DNA from: Pseudomonas sp. PDM04
GTDB lineage: Bacteria > Pseudomonadota > Gammaproteobacteria > Pseudomonadales > Pseudomonadaceae
Reading direction: 5' to 3'
DNA length: 64,000 nucleotides
Assembly (NCBI RefSeq): GCF_014851765.1
Contig: NZ_JACVAI010000003.1
Location: forward strand, 806,001-870,000
This document shows, piece after piece, positions 46,943-55,072 of the stretch; the stretch's first letter is position 1, and each line of letters starts with the position of its first letter. Below the pieces are notes generated by a model, which was given only the letters and a program-made list of their open reading frames with translations, did not search any database and was not told where the DNA came from. The translations under genes were made by a program, and so were the position numbers.

Positions 46943-46974
46943 CCTGTGGGGGCGAGCAGGCGCGCTCCCACAGG
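46943..46974. repeat. Single REP-like palindrome
   Basis: CCTGTGGGGGCG and CGCGCTCCCACAGG around a short loop, between the ends of the hydrolase gene and dsbG. It may end both transcripts. Confidence 0.75.
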
Positions 46975-46984
46975 GGCAGGCCAG

Positions 46985-47755
46985 TTACTTGGGCCCGAGA
47001 ATCTTCACCAGCTTGTCCGGCGAAGGCGCACCTTGCTGCTGTTGCAGTTCACCCTTGTCGTCCAGGTAGAATATCGCCGGGGTCGCCTGCAATTCCAGGT
47101 CTTCCATCAATTGCATGTTCGCCGCCAGTTTTGCCTGAATCGCGGGCGGCACCTCTTTCAGGGCCTTGAGCGCGCTGGCCTTGCCCGCCGACTCATGGTC
47201 CTGCAGGGCTTTTTGCGGGTCCTTGGCGGCCAGCAAGGCGGCGGATTTACCCGGGCTGTCTTCGCGGATGATGCCGACCATGATGTGCCGCAGTTGCACC
47301 TTGCCGGCCTTGACCCACGGCCGTGCCTGTTCCCAGAACATGTTGCAGTAAGGGCAATTCGGGTCGCTGAACAGATACACCGTACGAGGCGCATCCTTGT
47401 TGCCGTCCTGAATCCAGTGGCTGGCTTCGAACTTGGCCCAGACTTCCTTGGCCATCGGCGCATACACCAGTTTCTGCAATGGTGCGCTGCTCAGGTCGTT
47501 GCCGTCGGCGTCATACAGGTTACCCAGCAACACATGTTTGCCATCGGGCGTCAGGTACAGCGCGATACCACGGTTCTGATACTGCGCGGCATAACCGCGC
47601 AAGCCGTCGGGGGCGTCGAACTGACCGACGATTTTCGCACCCTTGGCTTCGATCTTCCTGATCGCCTCAGGCAATTCTTCGGCAGCCTGCACCGCCGGAA
47701 GGTGCAGCAGGGCTGCGCCGAGGGTCAGTGTCAGCAGGTGGCGGAGGCGGGGCAT
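46985..47755 (-). CDS. dsbG: Periplasmic thiol:disulfide isomerase/chaperone DsbG
   Basis: Protein of 256 residues with a signal peptide (cleavage near residue 24, VQAAEEL), an N-terminal dimerisation domain and a C-terminal thioredoxin domain with active site C134-P-Y-C137 (LFSDPNCPYCNMFW) and the cis-proline loop QATPAIFYL. DsbG keeps single cysteines reduced and repairs sulfenylated proteins. The reducing power would come from the DsbD encoded two genes upstream. It overlaps the dsbE-like gene by 25 bases, so the three genes form one operon. Confidence 0.93.
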   Translation of the reverse strand: MPRLRHLLTLTLGAALLHLPAVQAAEELPEAIRKIEAKGAKIVGQFDAPDGLRGYAAQYQNRGIALYLTPDGKHVLLGNLYDADGNDLSSAPLQKLVYAPMAKEVWAKFEASHWIQDGNKDAPRTVYLFSDPNCPYCNMFWEQARPWVKAGKVQLRHIMVGIIREDSPGKSAALLAAKDPQKALQDHESAGKASALKALKEVPPAIQAKLAANMQLMEDLELQATPAIFYLDDKGELQQQQGAPSPDKLVKILGPK

Positions 47756-48597
47756 GGCAGTTTCCTTGACGAAGTGGAGGGGGTGGCCGAATTCGGCGTA
47801 CCGAAGTGTTCCAGTGCGCGGGCCAGGCTGGCTTCCGACAGTTCACCCAGGTGGCTGCCCAGCAGGCGACCGTCGGGGCTGTAGAACAGCGTAGTCGGCA
47901 GCGCCATTGAACCGACGGCCTGACCCAGGCGGCCGCTGCCATCGAACAGCACGTTGGACAGGCTCAGCCCCTGGGTTTCCAGGAAGGTGCTGACGCTTTG
48001 CATGCTTTCGGCCTGATTGACGAACAGGAACGTCAGGTCCGGGCGCTGTTGCTGGGCGTTCTCGAGCACCGGCATTTCCCGGCGACAGGGTGGGCACCAG
48101 GTGGCCCAGAGGTTGATCACCAGCGGTCCTCCCTGGTAGTCGGTCAGTTGCACGGTTTCACCGGCGGCATTGCGCAGGGCGATGTCCGGAAGGCGCGTGC
48201 CCTGTTCGTAGATGCCCAGGGAGAAAGTTGCCAGCAACCAGAAGGCCAGGCCACTGGCCACGCCAAAACCCAACGGGCGGCGCAGGCCCGGACGACGCCA
48301 GCCGCGATGGAACGCGGCGAGCAGCAGCACGATCACCCCGGGCAGGGCGAGGAAACCGCCGTCGCGCAGGTCGATCACTTGCCATGGATCGTTGCGATAG
48401 TGCGTCCAGTAGAGCGCCACGAAACTGATCCGCGCGGCGAGCATGCCCAGCAGAAACAGGCTGAACAGCACCGACTCGGGGTTCTCGCCACCGCGCTTGG
48501 CCGTGCGCCAGCCGACAAACGTCGCCAGCGCCAGGGCACTGATCAGCAGCAGGTGATTAAGCGCGATGGCAAACGTGCCGAGGGTCAGGGTCAGCAT
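47731..48597 (-). CDS. dsbE: Membrane-anchored TlpA/DsbE-like thioredoxin with extra membrane helices
   Basis: Protein of 288 residues. The N-terminal 130 residues contain about four hydrophobic segments (LLLISALALATFVGW, SLFLLGMLAARISFVALYW, LPGVIVLLLAAF, ASGLAFWLLATFSLGIY). A periplasmic thioredoxin domain follows with W-C168-P-P-C171 (INLWATWCPPCRREMP). The family usually has one membrane anchor, so the multi-helix N-terminus is a distinct subtype (it matches the gene between dsbG and dsbD2 in P. aeruginosa). It probably passes electrons from DsbD. It begins inside the dsbD stop region (one-base overlap). Confidence 0.85.
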   Translation of the reverse strand: MLTLTLGTFAIALNHLLLISALALATFVGWRTAKRGGENPESVLFSLFLLGMLAARISFVALYWTHYRNDPWQVIDLRDGGFLALPGVIVLLLAAFHRGWRRPGLRRPLGFGVASGLAFWLLATFSLGIYEQGTRLPDIALRNAAGETVQLTDYQGGPLVINLWATWCPPCRREMPVLENAQQQRPDLTFLFVNQAESMQSVSTFLETQGLSLSNVLFDGSGRLGQAVGSMALPTTLFYSPDGRLLGSHLGELSEASLARALEHFGTPNSATPSTSSRKLPCPASATC

Positions 48598-50333
48598 TAA
48601 CGAGCGTCTCGGGTGCGGGTCCAGCGTTGCAGGAAGGTGTCGGCATCGACCTCGCCGGTGATGCGTTGACTGCGACGTTCTTCGCCGTCGGCACCGATCC
48701 ACAGAAAACTCGGCGGTCCCGGCACTTTGTACCGGCCGAGCAATTCGCGGCTGGCGGCATTGTCGGCGGTGACGTCCAGCCGGAGCAAGCGCACATCGCT
48801 CAGGGCATCCAGCACGCGGGGTTGGCCGAACACCTGCTTTTCCATGACCTTGCACGACACGCACCAGTCGGCGTAGTAATCCAGCAGCACCCACTGGCCC
48901 TGGGCCCGCGCGGCGTCCAGTTCCCGTTGCAGTGCGATCGGGTCATTGATGGTGGTGAAGGCCTCGTGGCCGACCGGGCGGGCGGCGGCACTGGCGTTGG
49001 AGACACGGTAGACCTGCAACGGCTGGAGCAGGTCATCGCTGCCGCCTGCCGCGCCGATCATCAGCAGGCTGCCCCACAAGCCGAGCAACAGCGAGCTGGC
49101 GCCGAACAGGTGAGCCACGCGTGTGAAACCTTCCGACTGTTTCCAGGCGCTGTAGGCGGCAATCAGCAACAACGCCCCGCACAGGCCGACCCACAGAGAC
49201 GGGTTCAATACCGGACGCAGCATCAGCAGCGCGGTGGCCAGGAACAGGAAACCGAACACGCCCTTGAGCAGGTTCATCCAGGCGCCTGGCTTGGGCAGGA
49301 AGCGATTGCCGACGGTCACCAGCAACAGCAACGGCACGCCGATGCCGATGCCCAGGGCGAACAGGATCAACCCGCCGTGCAGCGCATTGCCGCCTTGTGC
49401 GATGTAGAGCAGGGCACCGGCCAGCGGCGCGGTCATGCACGGACCGACCAGCAGACCGGACAGCGCGCCCAGCGCGCCGGCGCCCAGCAGGCTGCCACCG
49501 CGTTGATTGCGTGAGACGTTTTCCAGGCGATCACGCACGGCCACCGGCAATTGCAGCTCGAAGAAGCCGAACATCGGCAACGCCAGCAGCACGAACACGG
49601 CGGCGAAACTGCCGAGCAGCCAGGGGTTTTGCAGCAATGCCTGCAAATTCGCCCCGAGCAGGGCCGCCAGGACCCCCATCGCTGCGTACACCAGCGCCAT
49701 GCTCACGACATAGCTGGTGGCCAGGGCAAAACCGCGCCTGGGCGTGGCGCCGCTGCCAACGATCAAACCGGCCAGGATCGGCAGCATGGGCAACGAGCAA
49801 GGGGTGAAGGCCAGCAACAGCCCGAGGCCGAAGAACACCAGCAGGCTCCAGCCCAGTGCCCGTTGTTGCAGGCCGCTGGCCAGGGCCTGGTCCGGGGCTT
49901 CGCCGCCGGTGGCTGCGCTCGCGCCGCCACCCAGGTCGATCACCCGGGTCTGCGGCGGGTAACACAGGCCGGCATCGGCGCAGCCCTGGTAGGTGACCTT
50001 GATCGGACCGCTGGCCGCGGCCGGGATCTTTACCTCCAGCCCTTGGCGATACACCGGCTGCTCGCCGAAAAACTCGTCGCTGTGGGATTCGCCTTCGGGC
50101 AGGGCCGGCATGTTCTGCGCGGCCAGCCCGTCGAATTTCATGCGCTTCTGATAAAGGTAGTAACCCTCGGCGATCTGCCAGAACAGCTGGGTTTCACCGG
50201 ATTCCAGGCGCTCGGAAGTCAGGACGAAGGCCTTGTCGACCGGCAGGAACTCTGGCTTTGGTGCGAAGGGATCGGTGCCTGCCTGGACCAACCCCGACAT
50301 CAGCAGAATAAACAGTAGAAAGAAGTGACGCAT
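48597..50333 (-). CDS. dsbD: Thiol:disulfide interchange protein DsbD
   Basis: Protein of 578 residues: signal peptide, N-terminal immunoglobulin-like domain with its cysteine pair (YQGCADAGLCYPP), eight-helix membrane domain with paired cysteines (FTPCSLPMLPILAG and LVGPCMTAPLAG), and C-terminal thioredoxin domain (YYADWCVSCKVMEKQVF). It carries electrons from cytoplasmic thioredoxin to periplasmic partners, here DsbG and the TlpA-like protein. ATG 50333 was chosen at the start of the signal peptide. Divergent from the DsbRS-type two-component genes. Confidence 0.94.
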   Translation of the reverse strand: MRHFFLLFILLMSGLVQAGTDPFAPKPEFLPVDKAFVLTSERLESGETQLFWQIAEGYYLYQKRMKFDGLAAQNMPALPEGESHSDEFFGEQPVYRQGLEVKIPAAASGPIKVTYQGCADAGLCYPPQTRVIDLGGGASAATGGEAPDQALASGLQQRALGWSLLVFFGLGLLLAFTPCSLPMLPILAGLIVGSGATPRRGFALATSYVVSMALVYAAMGVLAALLGANLQALLQNPWLLGSFAAVFVLLALPMFGFFELQLPVAVRDRLENVSRNQRGGSLLGAGALGALSGLLVGPCMTAPLAGALLYIAQGGNALHGGLILFALGIGIGVPLLLLVTVGNRFLPKPGAWMNLLKGVFGFLFLATALLMLRPVLNPSLWVGLCGALLLIAAYSAWKQSEGFTRVAHLFGASSLLLGLWGSLLMIGAAGGSDDLLQPLQVYRVSNASAAARPVGHEAFTTINDPIALQRELDAARAQGQWVLLDYYADWCVSCKVMEKQVFGQPRVLDALSDVRLLRLDVTADNAASRELLGRYKVPGPPSFLWIGADGEERRSQRITGEVDADTFLQRWTRTRDAR

Positions 50334-50379
50334 GAAAAAGCCTTGTTCCTGTGCAAGTGGGTGCACAGTGGAGGGTAGC

Positions 50380-50399
50380 GATTAACCGATGATTAACCG
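50380..50399. promoter_or_regulatory. Direct repeat in the dsbD-dsbR divergent region (possible DsbR site)
   Basis: GATTAACCG occurs twice with an 11-base period (50380-50388 and 50391-50399), about 50-65 bases upstream of dsbD. OmpR-type regulators usually bind such direct repeats one helical turn apart. The assignment to DsbR is inference. Confidence 0.55.
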
Positions 50400-50545
50400 C
50401 CAGTGTCCATGCGTCGAGCCCGGATGTCCTGGGTTTTGCCGGCATCAGGGTAAAACACTGCGTGCTTCTCGTCAGCCCGGTCGCTTGCCATAATTGCGGC
50501 TTAATCCGCGGCTGTTTGACTCGGGTCTTTATCACGGGAGGTTCC

Positions 50546-51226
50546 ATGCACGTACTGGTTTGCGAAGACGATGAGCTGATCGCCAGCGGGATCGTGGCCG
50601 GGCTGACCGCGCAGGGCCTGACCGTGGAGCACGTCAATACCGCCTCGAAGGCGCGGGCGATGCTCAAGGTCGCGGAATTCGACGTGATGGTGCTCGATCT
50701 CGGCCTGCCCGATGAAGACGGCTTGAAGCTGTTGCAGCAACTGCGCCACAGCGGCCTGGAAATTCCGGTGCTGATCCTGACCGCGCGCGACTCGGTGACC
50801 GATCGGGTCGATGGCCTGCAAGCGGGTGCCGACGATTACCTGCTCAAGCCGTTCGATTTGCGCGAACTCGCCGCCCGTCTGCACACCCTGTTGCGGCGGG
50901 TGGCGGGGCGCAGCGTCAATCTGATCGAACACGGCCGCCTGACATACGACCCGAGCAGCCGCGAAACCCTGCTCGGCGGCCAACCGGTGGACCTGTCGCG
51001 GCGCGAACAGTCGTTGTTGCAGGCGTTGTTGCACAACCGGGGCCGGGTGCTGTCGACCGAACAGCTGAAAGACAGCGTCTATGGCTTCAACGACGAGCTG
51101 GAAAGCAACGCCCTCAACGTGCATATCCATCACCTGCGGCGCAAACTCGGCAATGGCATCGTCGAGACGGTGCGCGGCCTGGGTTATCGCCTCGGGCCGG
51201 CCGATGGCGGAGAAGAATCGAAGTGA
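50546..51226 (+). CDS. dsbR: OmpR-family response regulator, DsbR-like
   Basis: Protein of 226 residues: receiver domain with acidic E7-D8-D9, phosphoacceptor D51 (MVLDLGLPDEDGL) and Lys in YLLKPFDL, then a winged-helix domain (SRREQSLLQALLHNRGRVLS, NALNVHIHHLRRKL). ATG 50546 follows a GGGAGG box. Its place divergent from dsbD-dsbE-dsbG and next to the cognate kinase equals the DsbRS system of P. aeruginosa, which controls dsbDEG under copper stress. Its stop overlaps the start of the kinase gene. Confidence 0.87.
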   Translation: MHVLVCEDDELIASGIVAGLTAQGLTVEHVNTASKARAMLKVAEFDVMVLDLGLPDEDGLKLLQQLRHSGLEIPVLILTARDSVTDRVDGLQAGADDYLLKPFDLRELAARLHTLLRRVAGRSVNLIEHGRLTYDPSSRETLLGGQPVDLSRREQSLLQALLHNRGRVLSTEQLKDSVYGFNDELESNALNVHIHHLRRKLGNGIVETVRGLGYRLGPADGGEESK

Positions 51227-52545
51227 TGAGCCTGCGTGTGCGCCTGAGTCTGACCCTGGGGGCTGCCTTTGCCCTGATCTGGGCGCTGGCGGCGGCCTGG
51301 ATGCTCAGCGACCTGCGCAACCAGATGATGTTTTCCCTCGACCAGCGCCTGGTGGCGTCAGCACGCATGGTGGCCGGCCTGATGGAGCAATTGCCGGCCT
51401 TGCCGAAGGGCGAGGGCGCCCATTTCAGCGCCGAACAACTGAACATTCCGGGCGGCATGGCATGCCAGGTCAGCTCGTTGCGCGGTGAAATCCTCGCCCG
51501 CAGCCATACCGACCCGCAGCAGACCCTGGAAGCCGAGAAAATGGGCTTCCACGATCAGATCATCGATGGTGCGCCGTGGCGCAGCTTCACCCTGGCCCGG
51601 GGCGATCTGCGCATCACCACCGCTGATCGGCAGATCGAGCGCGAAGCCCTGAACATGTCGATCCTGCTGGCCGCCTCGGTGCCGGTCGGCGTGGCGTTGC
51701 TCGGGTGCCTGTGCCTGCTGTGGCTGGGCATCGGCCAGGGGCTGGTACCGCTCAACCGCATGCGCGATGCCTTGATGCGGCGCAGCGCCGACTCCCTGGA
51801 ACCCTTGCAGATCCAGCCGTTGCCCAGTGAACTGAAGCCGCTGCTGGACACCCAGAACCAACTGTTGCAACGCATCGGCAAGACCATCGAACGCGAGCGC
51901 CGCCTGACCGGGGATGCGGCCCACGAGTTGCGCAGCCCGCTGACGGCGATCAAGACCCACCTGCAAGTGGCGCGCATGACCGACGGTCCGGCCCGTGACC
52001 AGTCCCTGGCCCGGGCCGAGGAAGGGGCCGACCGCATGCATCGGACCCTCGAGCAATTGCTCTTGCTGGCGCGGGTGGAAGGTAGCCTGTCGTTCGACGA
52101 CGGTGTGCAGTGCAGCGCCGAACAGGTGGCGAAACTGGCGATTCAGGATGCCGCCAGCGGTGAGCGCCAACGCATCGCCTTCGACCCCTCGGCGACCCTC
52201 TCCCACGCGCCGGTGCAGATGCCCGCCGTGCTGTCGATTGCCGCGTTGCGCAACCTGCTGGACAACGCCTTGCGCCATACGCCGAACGACGGCCCGGTCG
52301 AGCTGAGCCTGGAAACCCGTGACAACCGTGTGCGGTTCGTGGTGCGCGACCATGGTCCGGGCATCGCTGCGGACGACCTGCAACACTTGACTCAGCGTTT
52401 CTGGCGCAATGGCCAGAGCACCGGCTGTGGCCTGGGCCTGGCGATTGTCCAGGCAATCGTTCAACGCTGCGGCTGCACGCTGCATTTCGACAGCCGGCCG
52501 GACGGCTTGCGGGTCGAGCTGACGATGCCGTTGCAGCCCATCTGA
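51226..52545 (+). CDS. dsbS: Sensor histidine kinase, DsbS-like
   Basis: Protein of 439 residues: two membrane helices (residues 10-28 and about 146-168) enclosing a periplasmic domain of about 115 residues, a HAMP region, then H233 in GDAAHELRSPLTAIKTH and an HATPase domain (LRNLLDNALRHTPNDG, VRDHGPGIA, GCGLGLAIVQAI). The periplasmic domain has a single cysteine, C80 (PGGMACQVSS), a plausible metal or redox sensing site; DsbS of P. aeruginosa is reported to sense copper through a periplasmic cysteine. A GTG one codon earlier is an alternative start. Confidence 0.86.
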   Translation: MSLRVRLSLTLGAAFALIWALAAAWMLSDLRNQMMFSLDQRLVASARMVAGLMEQLPALPKGEGAHFSAEQLNIPGGMACQVSSLRGEILARSHTDPQQTLEAEKMGFHDQIIDGAPWRSFTLARGDLRITTADRQIEREALNMSILLAASVPVGVALLGCLCLLWLGIGQGLVPLNRMRDALMRRSADSLEPLQIQPLPSELKPLLDTQNQLLQRIGKTIERERRLTGDAAHELRSPLTAIKTHLQVARMTDGPARDQSLARAEEGADRMHRTLEQLLLLARVEGSLSFDDGVQCSAEQVAKLAIQDAASGERQRIAFDPSATLSHAPVQMPAVLSIAALRNLLDNALRHTPNDGPVELSLETRDNRVRFVVRDHGPGIAADDLQHLTQRFWRNGQSTGCGLGLAIVQAIVQRCGCTLHFDSRPDGLRVELTMPLQPI

Positions 52546-52678
52546 AATCCGCACAAGCCCGCTCCCACACTGATTGTGTGTTGCACATCAAATGTAACGC
52601 CTCTCCATTGGCCTTGCCCTCGCCACCGGCGCTATTGTCGCGACCTGCTTTTTCTCAATGGATTGAGGTAATGGCACC

Positions 52679-53200
52679 ATGGAAGCACCCGTGCACATCC
52701 GCAAGGCAACCGCCGCCGACGCCGGCATCATCAGCCGCATCATCGAACATTCGATCCGCATTGGCTGCGCGCTTGACCATCGTAACGACCCACAGACCGT
52801 CGCCACCTGGACCCGCAACAAATCCATCACGCACATCCAGCCGTGGCTGGCCGACCCCCGGTTGTACCTGAATCTCGCCCTGTTAAAGGACAAACCAGTT
52901 GGCGCGGCGATGGCCACCCTCGATGGCCGGCTGGCGCTCCTTTACGTGCTGCCAGAATGGTTTCGCCGTGGCGCCGGGCGGGCGCTGGTGCACGATCTGG
53001 AAGGCTGGCTGATCGAGCAGGGCTTGATGGAAGTTCGCCTCAACAGTACCCGCACGGGCGAAACATTTTACCGTCACCTCGGCTATCGACCCTGCGCTGA
53101 AGCCTTCACCGCCGCCGGGCTCCACGCCATACCCATGCACAAGGCACTCACGCCTCTGTCAGAGAAAGCCGATCAAGGGGCTAAATCCTCAGCGCGCTGA
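52679..53200 (+). CDS. GNAT-family acetyltransferase
   Basis: Protein of 173 residues with the GNAT fold: VHIRKATAADAGIISRI at the N-terminus and the acetyl-CoA loop R-R-G-A-G-R-A-L (LPEWFRRGAGRALVHDLEGW), then FYRHLGYRPC. It is soluble and its substrate is unknown. The start ATG 52679 has a GAGG box. It lies 39 bases upstream of pvdH, and the PvdS box of pvdH overlaps its last codons, so the two need not be co-transcribed. Confidence 0.85.
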   Translation: MEAPVHIRKATAADAGIISRIIEHSIRIGCALDHRNDPQTVATWTRNKSITHIQPWLADPRLYLNLALLKDKPVGAAMATLDGRLALLYVLPEWFRRGAGRALVHDLEGWLIEQGLMEVRLNSTRTGETFYRHLGYRPCAEAFTAAGLHAIPMHKALTPLSEKADQGAKSSAR

Positions 53201-53205
53201 TGCGT
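53182..53205 (+). promoter_or_regulatory. PvdS iron-starvation box ahead of pvdH, inside the end of the GNAT gene
   Basis: TAAAT-N16-CGT in the favourable context GCTAAATCC. The -33 element lies within the last codons of the acetyltransferase gene; pvdH starts 35 bases after the CGT. Confidence 0.85.
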
Positions 53206-53239
53206 TTCCAGAACAGGAAAACCTATTGAGGGTCGAGAG

Positions 53240-54652
53240 ATGTCAGTCGCTACCAGCCTTATGGAAGATCAGTCGGCCCGGACCGCTCCGGCGCCTGCCG
53301 AGACGCTTTATCAGTTCAGTGAATCACCGCTGCTGGCACGCCAGAGCCAACAGGAATCGAACGCCCGCAGCTACCCGCGGCGCATTCCCCTGGCGCTCAA
53401 GCGCGCCAAAGGCATCCACGTCGAAGACGTCGAAGGCCGCCGTTTCATCGACTGCCTGGCCGGCGCCGGGACGTTGGCCCTGGGGCACAATCACCCAGTG
53501 GTGATCGAAGCGATCCAGCAAGTGCTGGCCGATGAGCTGCCCTTGCACACCCTCGACCTGACCACCCCGGTCAAGGACCAGTTCGTCCAGGACCTGTTCA
53601 GCTTGCTGCCGCCCGCACTGGCCGCGCAAGCGAAAATCCAGTTCTGTGGCCCGACCGGCACCGATGCGGTGGAAGCGGCGTTGAAGCTGGTGCGCACGGC
53701 CACCGGGCGCAGCACCGTGCTGTCGTTCCAGGGCGGCTATCACGGCATGAGCCAGGGCGCGCTGAGCCTGATGGGCAGCCTGGGGCCGAAAAAACCGTTG
53801 GGGGCCCTGCTCGGCAGTGGCGTGCAGTTCATGCCTTATCCCTACGACTACCGTTGCCCGTTCGGCCTCGGTGGCGCGCAAGGCGTACAGGCCAACCTCA
53901 GCTACCTGGAAAACCTGCTGAACGACCCCGAGGCCGGCGTGCAGTTGCCGGCCGCCGTGATCGTGGAGGTGGTGCAGGGCGAGGGCGGGGTCATCCCGGC
54001 GGACCTCGACTGGTTGCGTGGCTTGCGCCGCATTACCGAGAAAGCCGGCGTGGCGTTGATCGTCGACGAAATCCAGAGTGGGTTTGCCCGTACCGGCAGG
54101 ATGTTCGCCTTCGAGCACGCCGGCATTATTCCGGACGTCGTGGTGATGTCCAAGGCCATCGGGGGCAGCCTGCCCCTGGCGGTGGTGGTCTACCGTGACG
54201 GGCTCGACACCTGGCTGCCGGGCGCCCATGCCGGGACCTTCCGTGGCAACCAGATGGCGATGGCCGCCGGTTCCGCCGTGATGCGTTATCTGGTCGAGCA
54301 CAAGGTGTGCGAGCACGCAGCGGCCATGGGTGAACGCCTGAGCGAACACCTGCGCATCCTGCAACGCGACTTCCCGCAACTGGGCGACATTCGCGGTCGC
54401 GGCCTGATGCTTGGCGTGGAACTGGTCGACCCGACGGGCACGCCGGATGCGCTGGGTCACCCACCGGTGTTCGGGCGCCTGGCGCCGCTGGTGCAGCGTG
54501 AGTGCCTCAAGCGCGGGCTGATTCTCGAGCTGGGCGGGCGCCATGGTGGCGTGGTGCGTTTCCTGCCGCCATTGATCATCACCGCAGCGGAGATCGATCA
54601 GGTGGCAGAGATTTTCGGCCGGGCGATGGCCGCCGCCACTGCCAGCCTCTAA
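53240..54652 (+). CDS. pvdH: Diaminobutyrate--2-oxoglutarate aminotransferase PvdH
   Basis: Protein of 470 residues, class-III PLP aminotransferase. PLP residues: D276 (ALIVDEIQSGFARTG) and the Schiff-base lysine K305 (VVMSKAIGGSLP), plus CGPTGTDAVEAALKL. It makes L-2,4-diaminobutyrate from aspartate semialdehyde, the amino acid used by the last module of PvdL and condensed with Tyr into the chromophore. Start ATG 53240 has a GAGGG box. The PvdS box and the MbtH-like gene downstream match the pyoverdine locus of P. aeruginosa. Confidence 0.94.
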   Translation: MSVATSLMEDQSARTAPAPAETLYQFSESPLLARQSQQESNARSYPRRIPLALKRAKGIHVEDVEGRRFIDCLAGAGTLALGHNHPVVIEAIQQVLADELPLHTLDLTTPVKDQFVQDLFSLLPPALAAQAKIQFCGPTGTDAVEAALKLVRTATGRSTVLSFQGGYHGMSQGALSLMGSLGPKKPLGALLGSGVQFMPYPYDYRCPFGLGGAQGVQANLSYLENLLNDPEAGVQLPAAVIVEVVQGEGGVIPADLDWLRGLRRITEKAGVALIVDEIQSGFARTGRMFAFEHAGIIPDVVVMSKAIGGSLPLAVVVYRDGLDTWLPGAHAGTFRGNQMAMAAGSAVMRYLVEHKVCEHAAAMGERLSEHLRILQRDFPQLGDIRGRGLMLGVELVDPTGTPDALGHPPVFGRLAPLVQRECLKRGLILELGGRHGGVVRFLPPLIITAAEIDQVAEIFGRAMAAATASL

Positions 54653-54673
54653 ATTTTCCGGCCCCCGGAACGT
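54650..54673 (+). promoter_or_regulatory. PvdS iron-starvation box ahead of the MbtH-like gene
   Basis: TAAAT-N16-CGT; the first three bases of TAAAT are the stop codon of pvdH. The MbtH-like gene starts 61 bases after the CGT. It suggests a second PvdS-driven promoter within the pvdH-mbtH unit. Confidence 0.75.
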
Positions 54674-54733
54674 TCTTTCTACATAACGGCTGCGCACACG
54701 GCGCAGCCCACCCAACAGCGATGGAGAGACACC

Positions 54734-54961
54734 ATGACTTCAGTATTCGACCGCGAGGACATCCTCTTCCAGGTGGTGGTCAACCATGAAGAGCAATACT
54801 CGATCTGGCCGGACTACAAAGCCGTGCCCGAAGGCTGGCGCACCGTGGGCAAGAGCGGCCCGAAAAAGGAATGCCTGGCCTACATCGAGGAAACCTGGAC
54901 GGACATGCGCCCGTTGAGCCTGCGCAAAAAGATGGAAGAGCAGGCGACTGTGGCGCACTGA
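54734..54961 (+). CDS. MbtH-like protein of the pyoverdine cluster
   Basis: Protein of 75 residues with the MbtH signature N-x-E-x-Q-x-S-x-W-P ([16 protein letters not shown]), VPEGWRTVG and the C-terminal [15 protein letters not shown]. MbtH-like proteins bind adenylation domains of peptide synthetases and raise their solubility and activity; here the partners should be PvdL and the other pyoverdine synthetases. It equals PA2412, next to pvdH in P. aeruginosa. Start ATG 54734 has a GGAGAG box and a strong terminator follows. Confidence 0.95.
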   Translation: MTSVFDREDILFQVVVNHEEQYSIWPDYKAVPEGWRTVGKSGPKKECLAYIEETWTDMRPLSLRKKMEEQATVAH

Positions 54962-54974
54962 CGTCGCCACACAA

Positions 54975-55012
54975 AAAAAGCCCGCTGGACCGATGAGGTC
55001 AGCGGGCTTTTT
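54975..55012 (+). terminator. Rho-independent terminator after the MbtH-like gene
   Basis: GCCCGCTG and CAGCGGGC form the stem around a loop, flanked by A- and T-runs. It can serve also the convergent fpvF. Confidence 0.9.
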
Positions 55013-55033
55013 GTTATTGCCAACACCATGCCT

Positions 55034-55063
55034 GTAGGAGCGAGCTTGCTCGCTCCTGCGAGG
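55034..55063. repeat. Short REP-like palindrome between mbtH and fpvF
   Basis: GTAGGAGCGAGC-TT-GCTCGCTCCTGC, an almost perfect palindrome of the local REP type, between convergent gene ends. Confidence 0.75.
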
Positions 55064-55072
55064 ATCGGGGCC

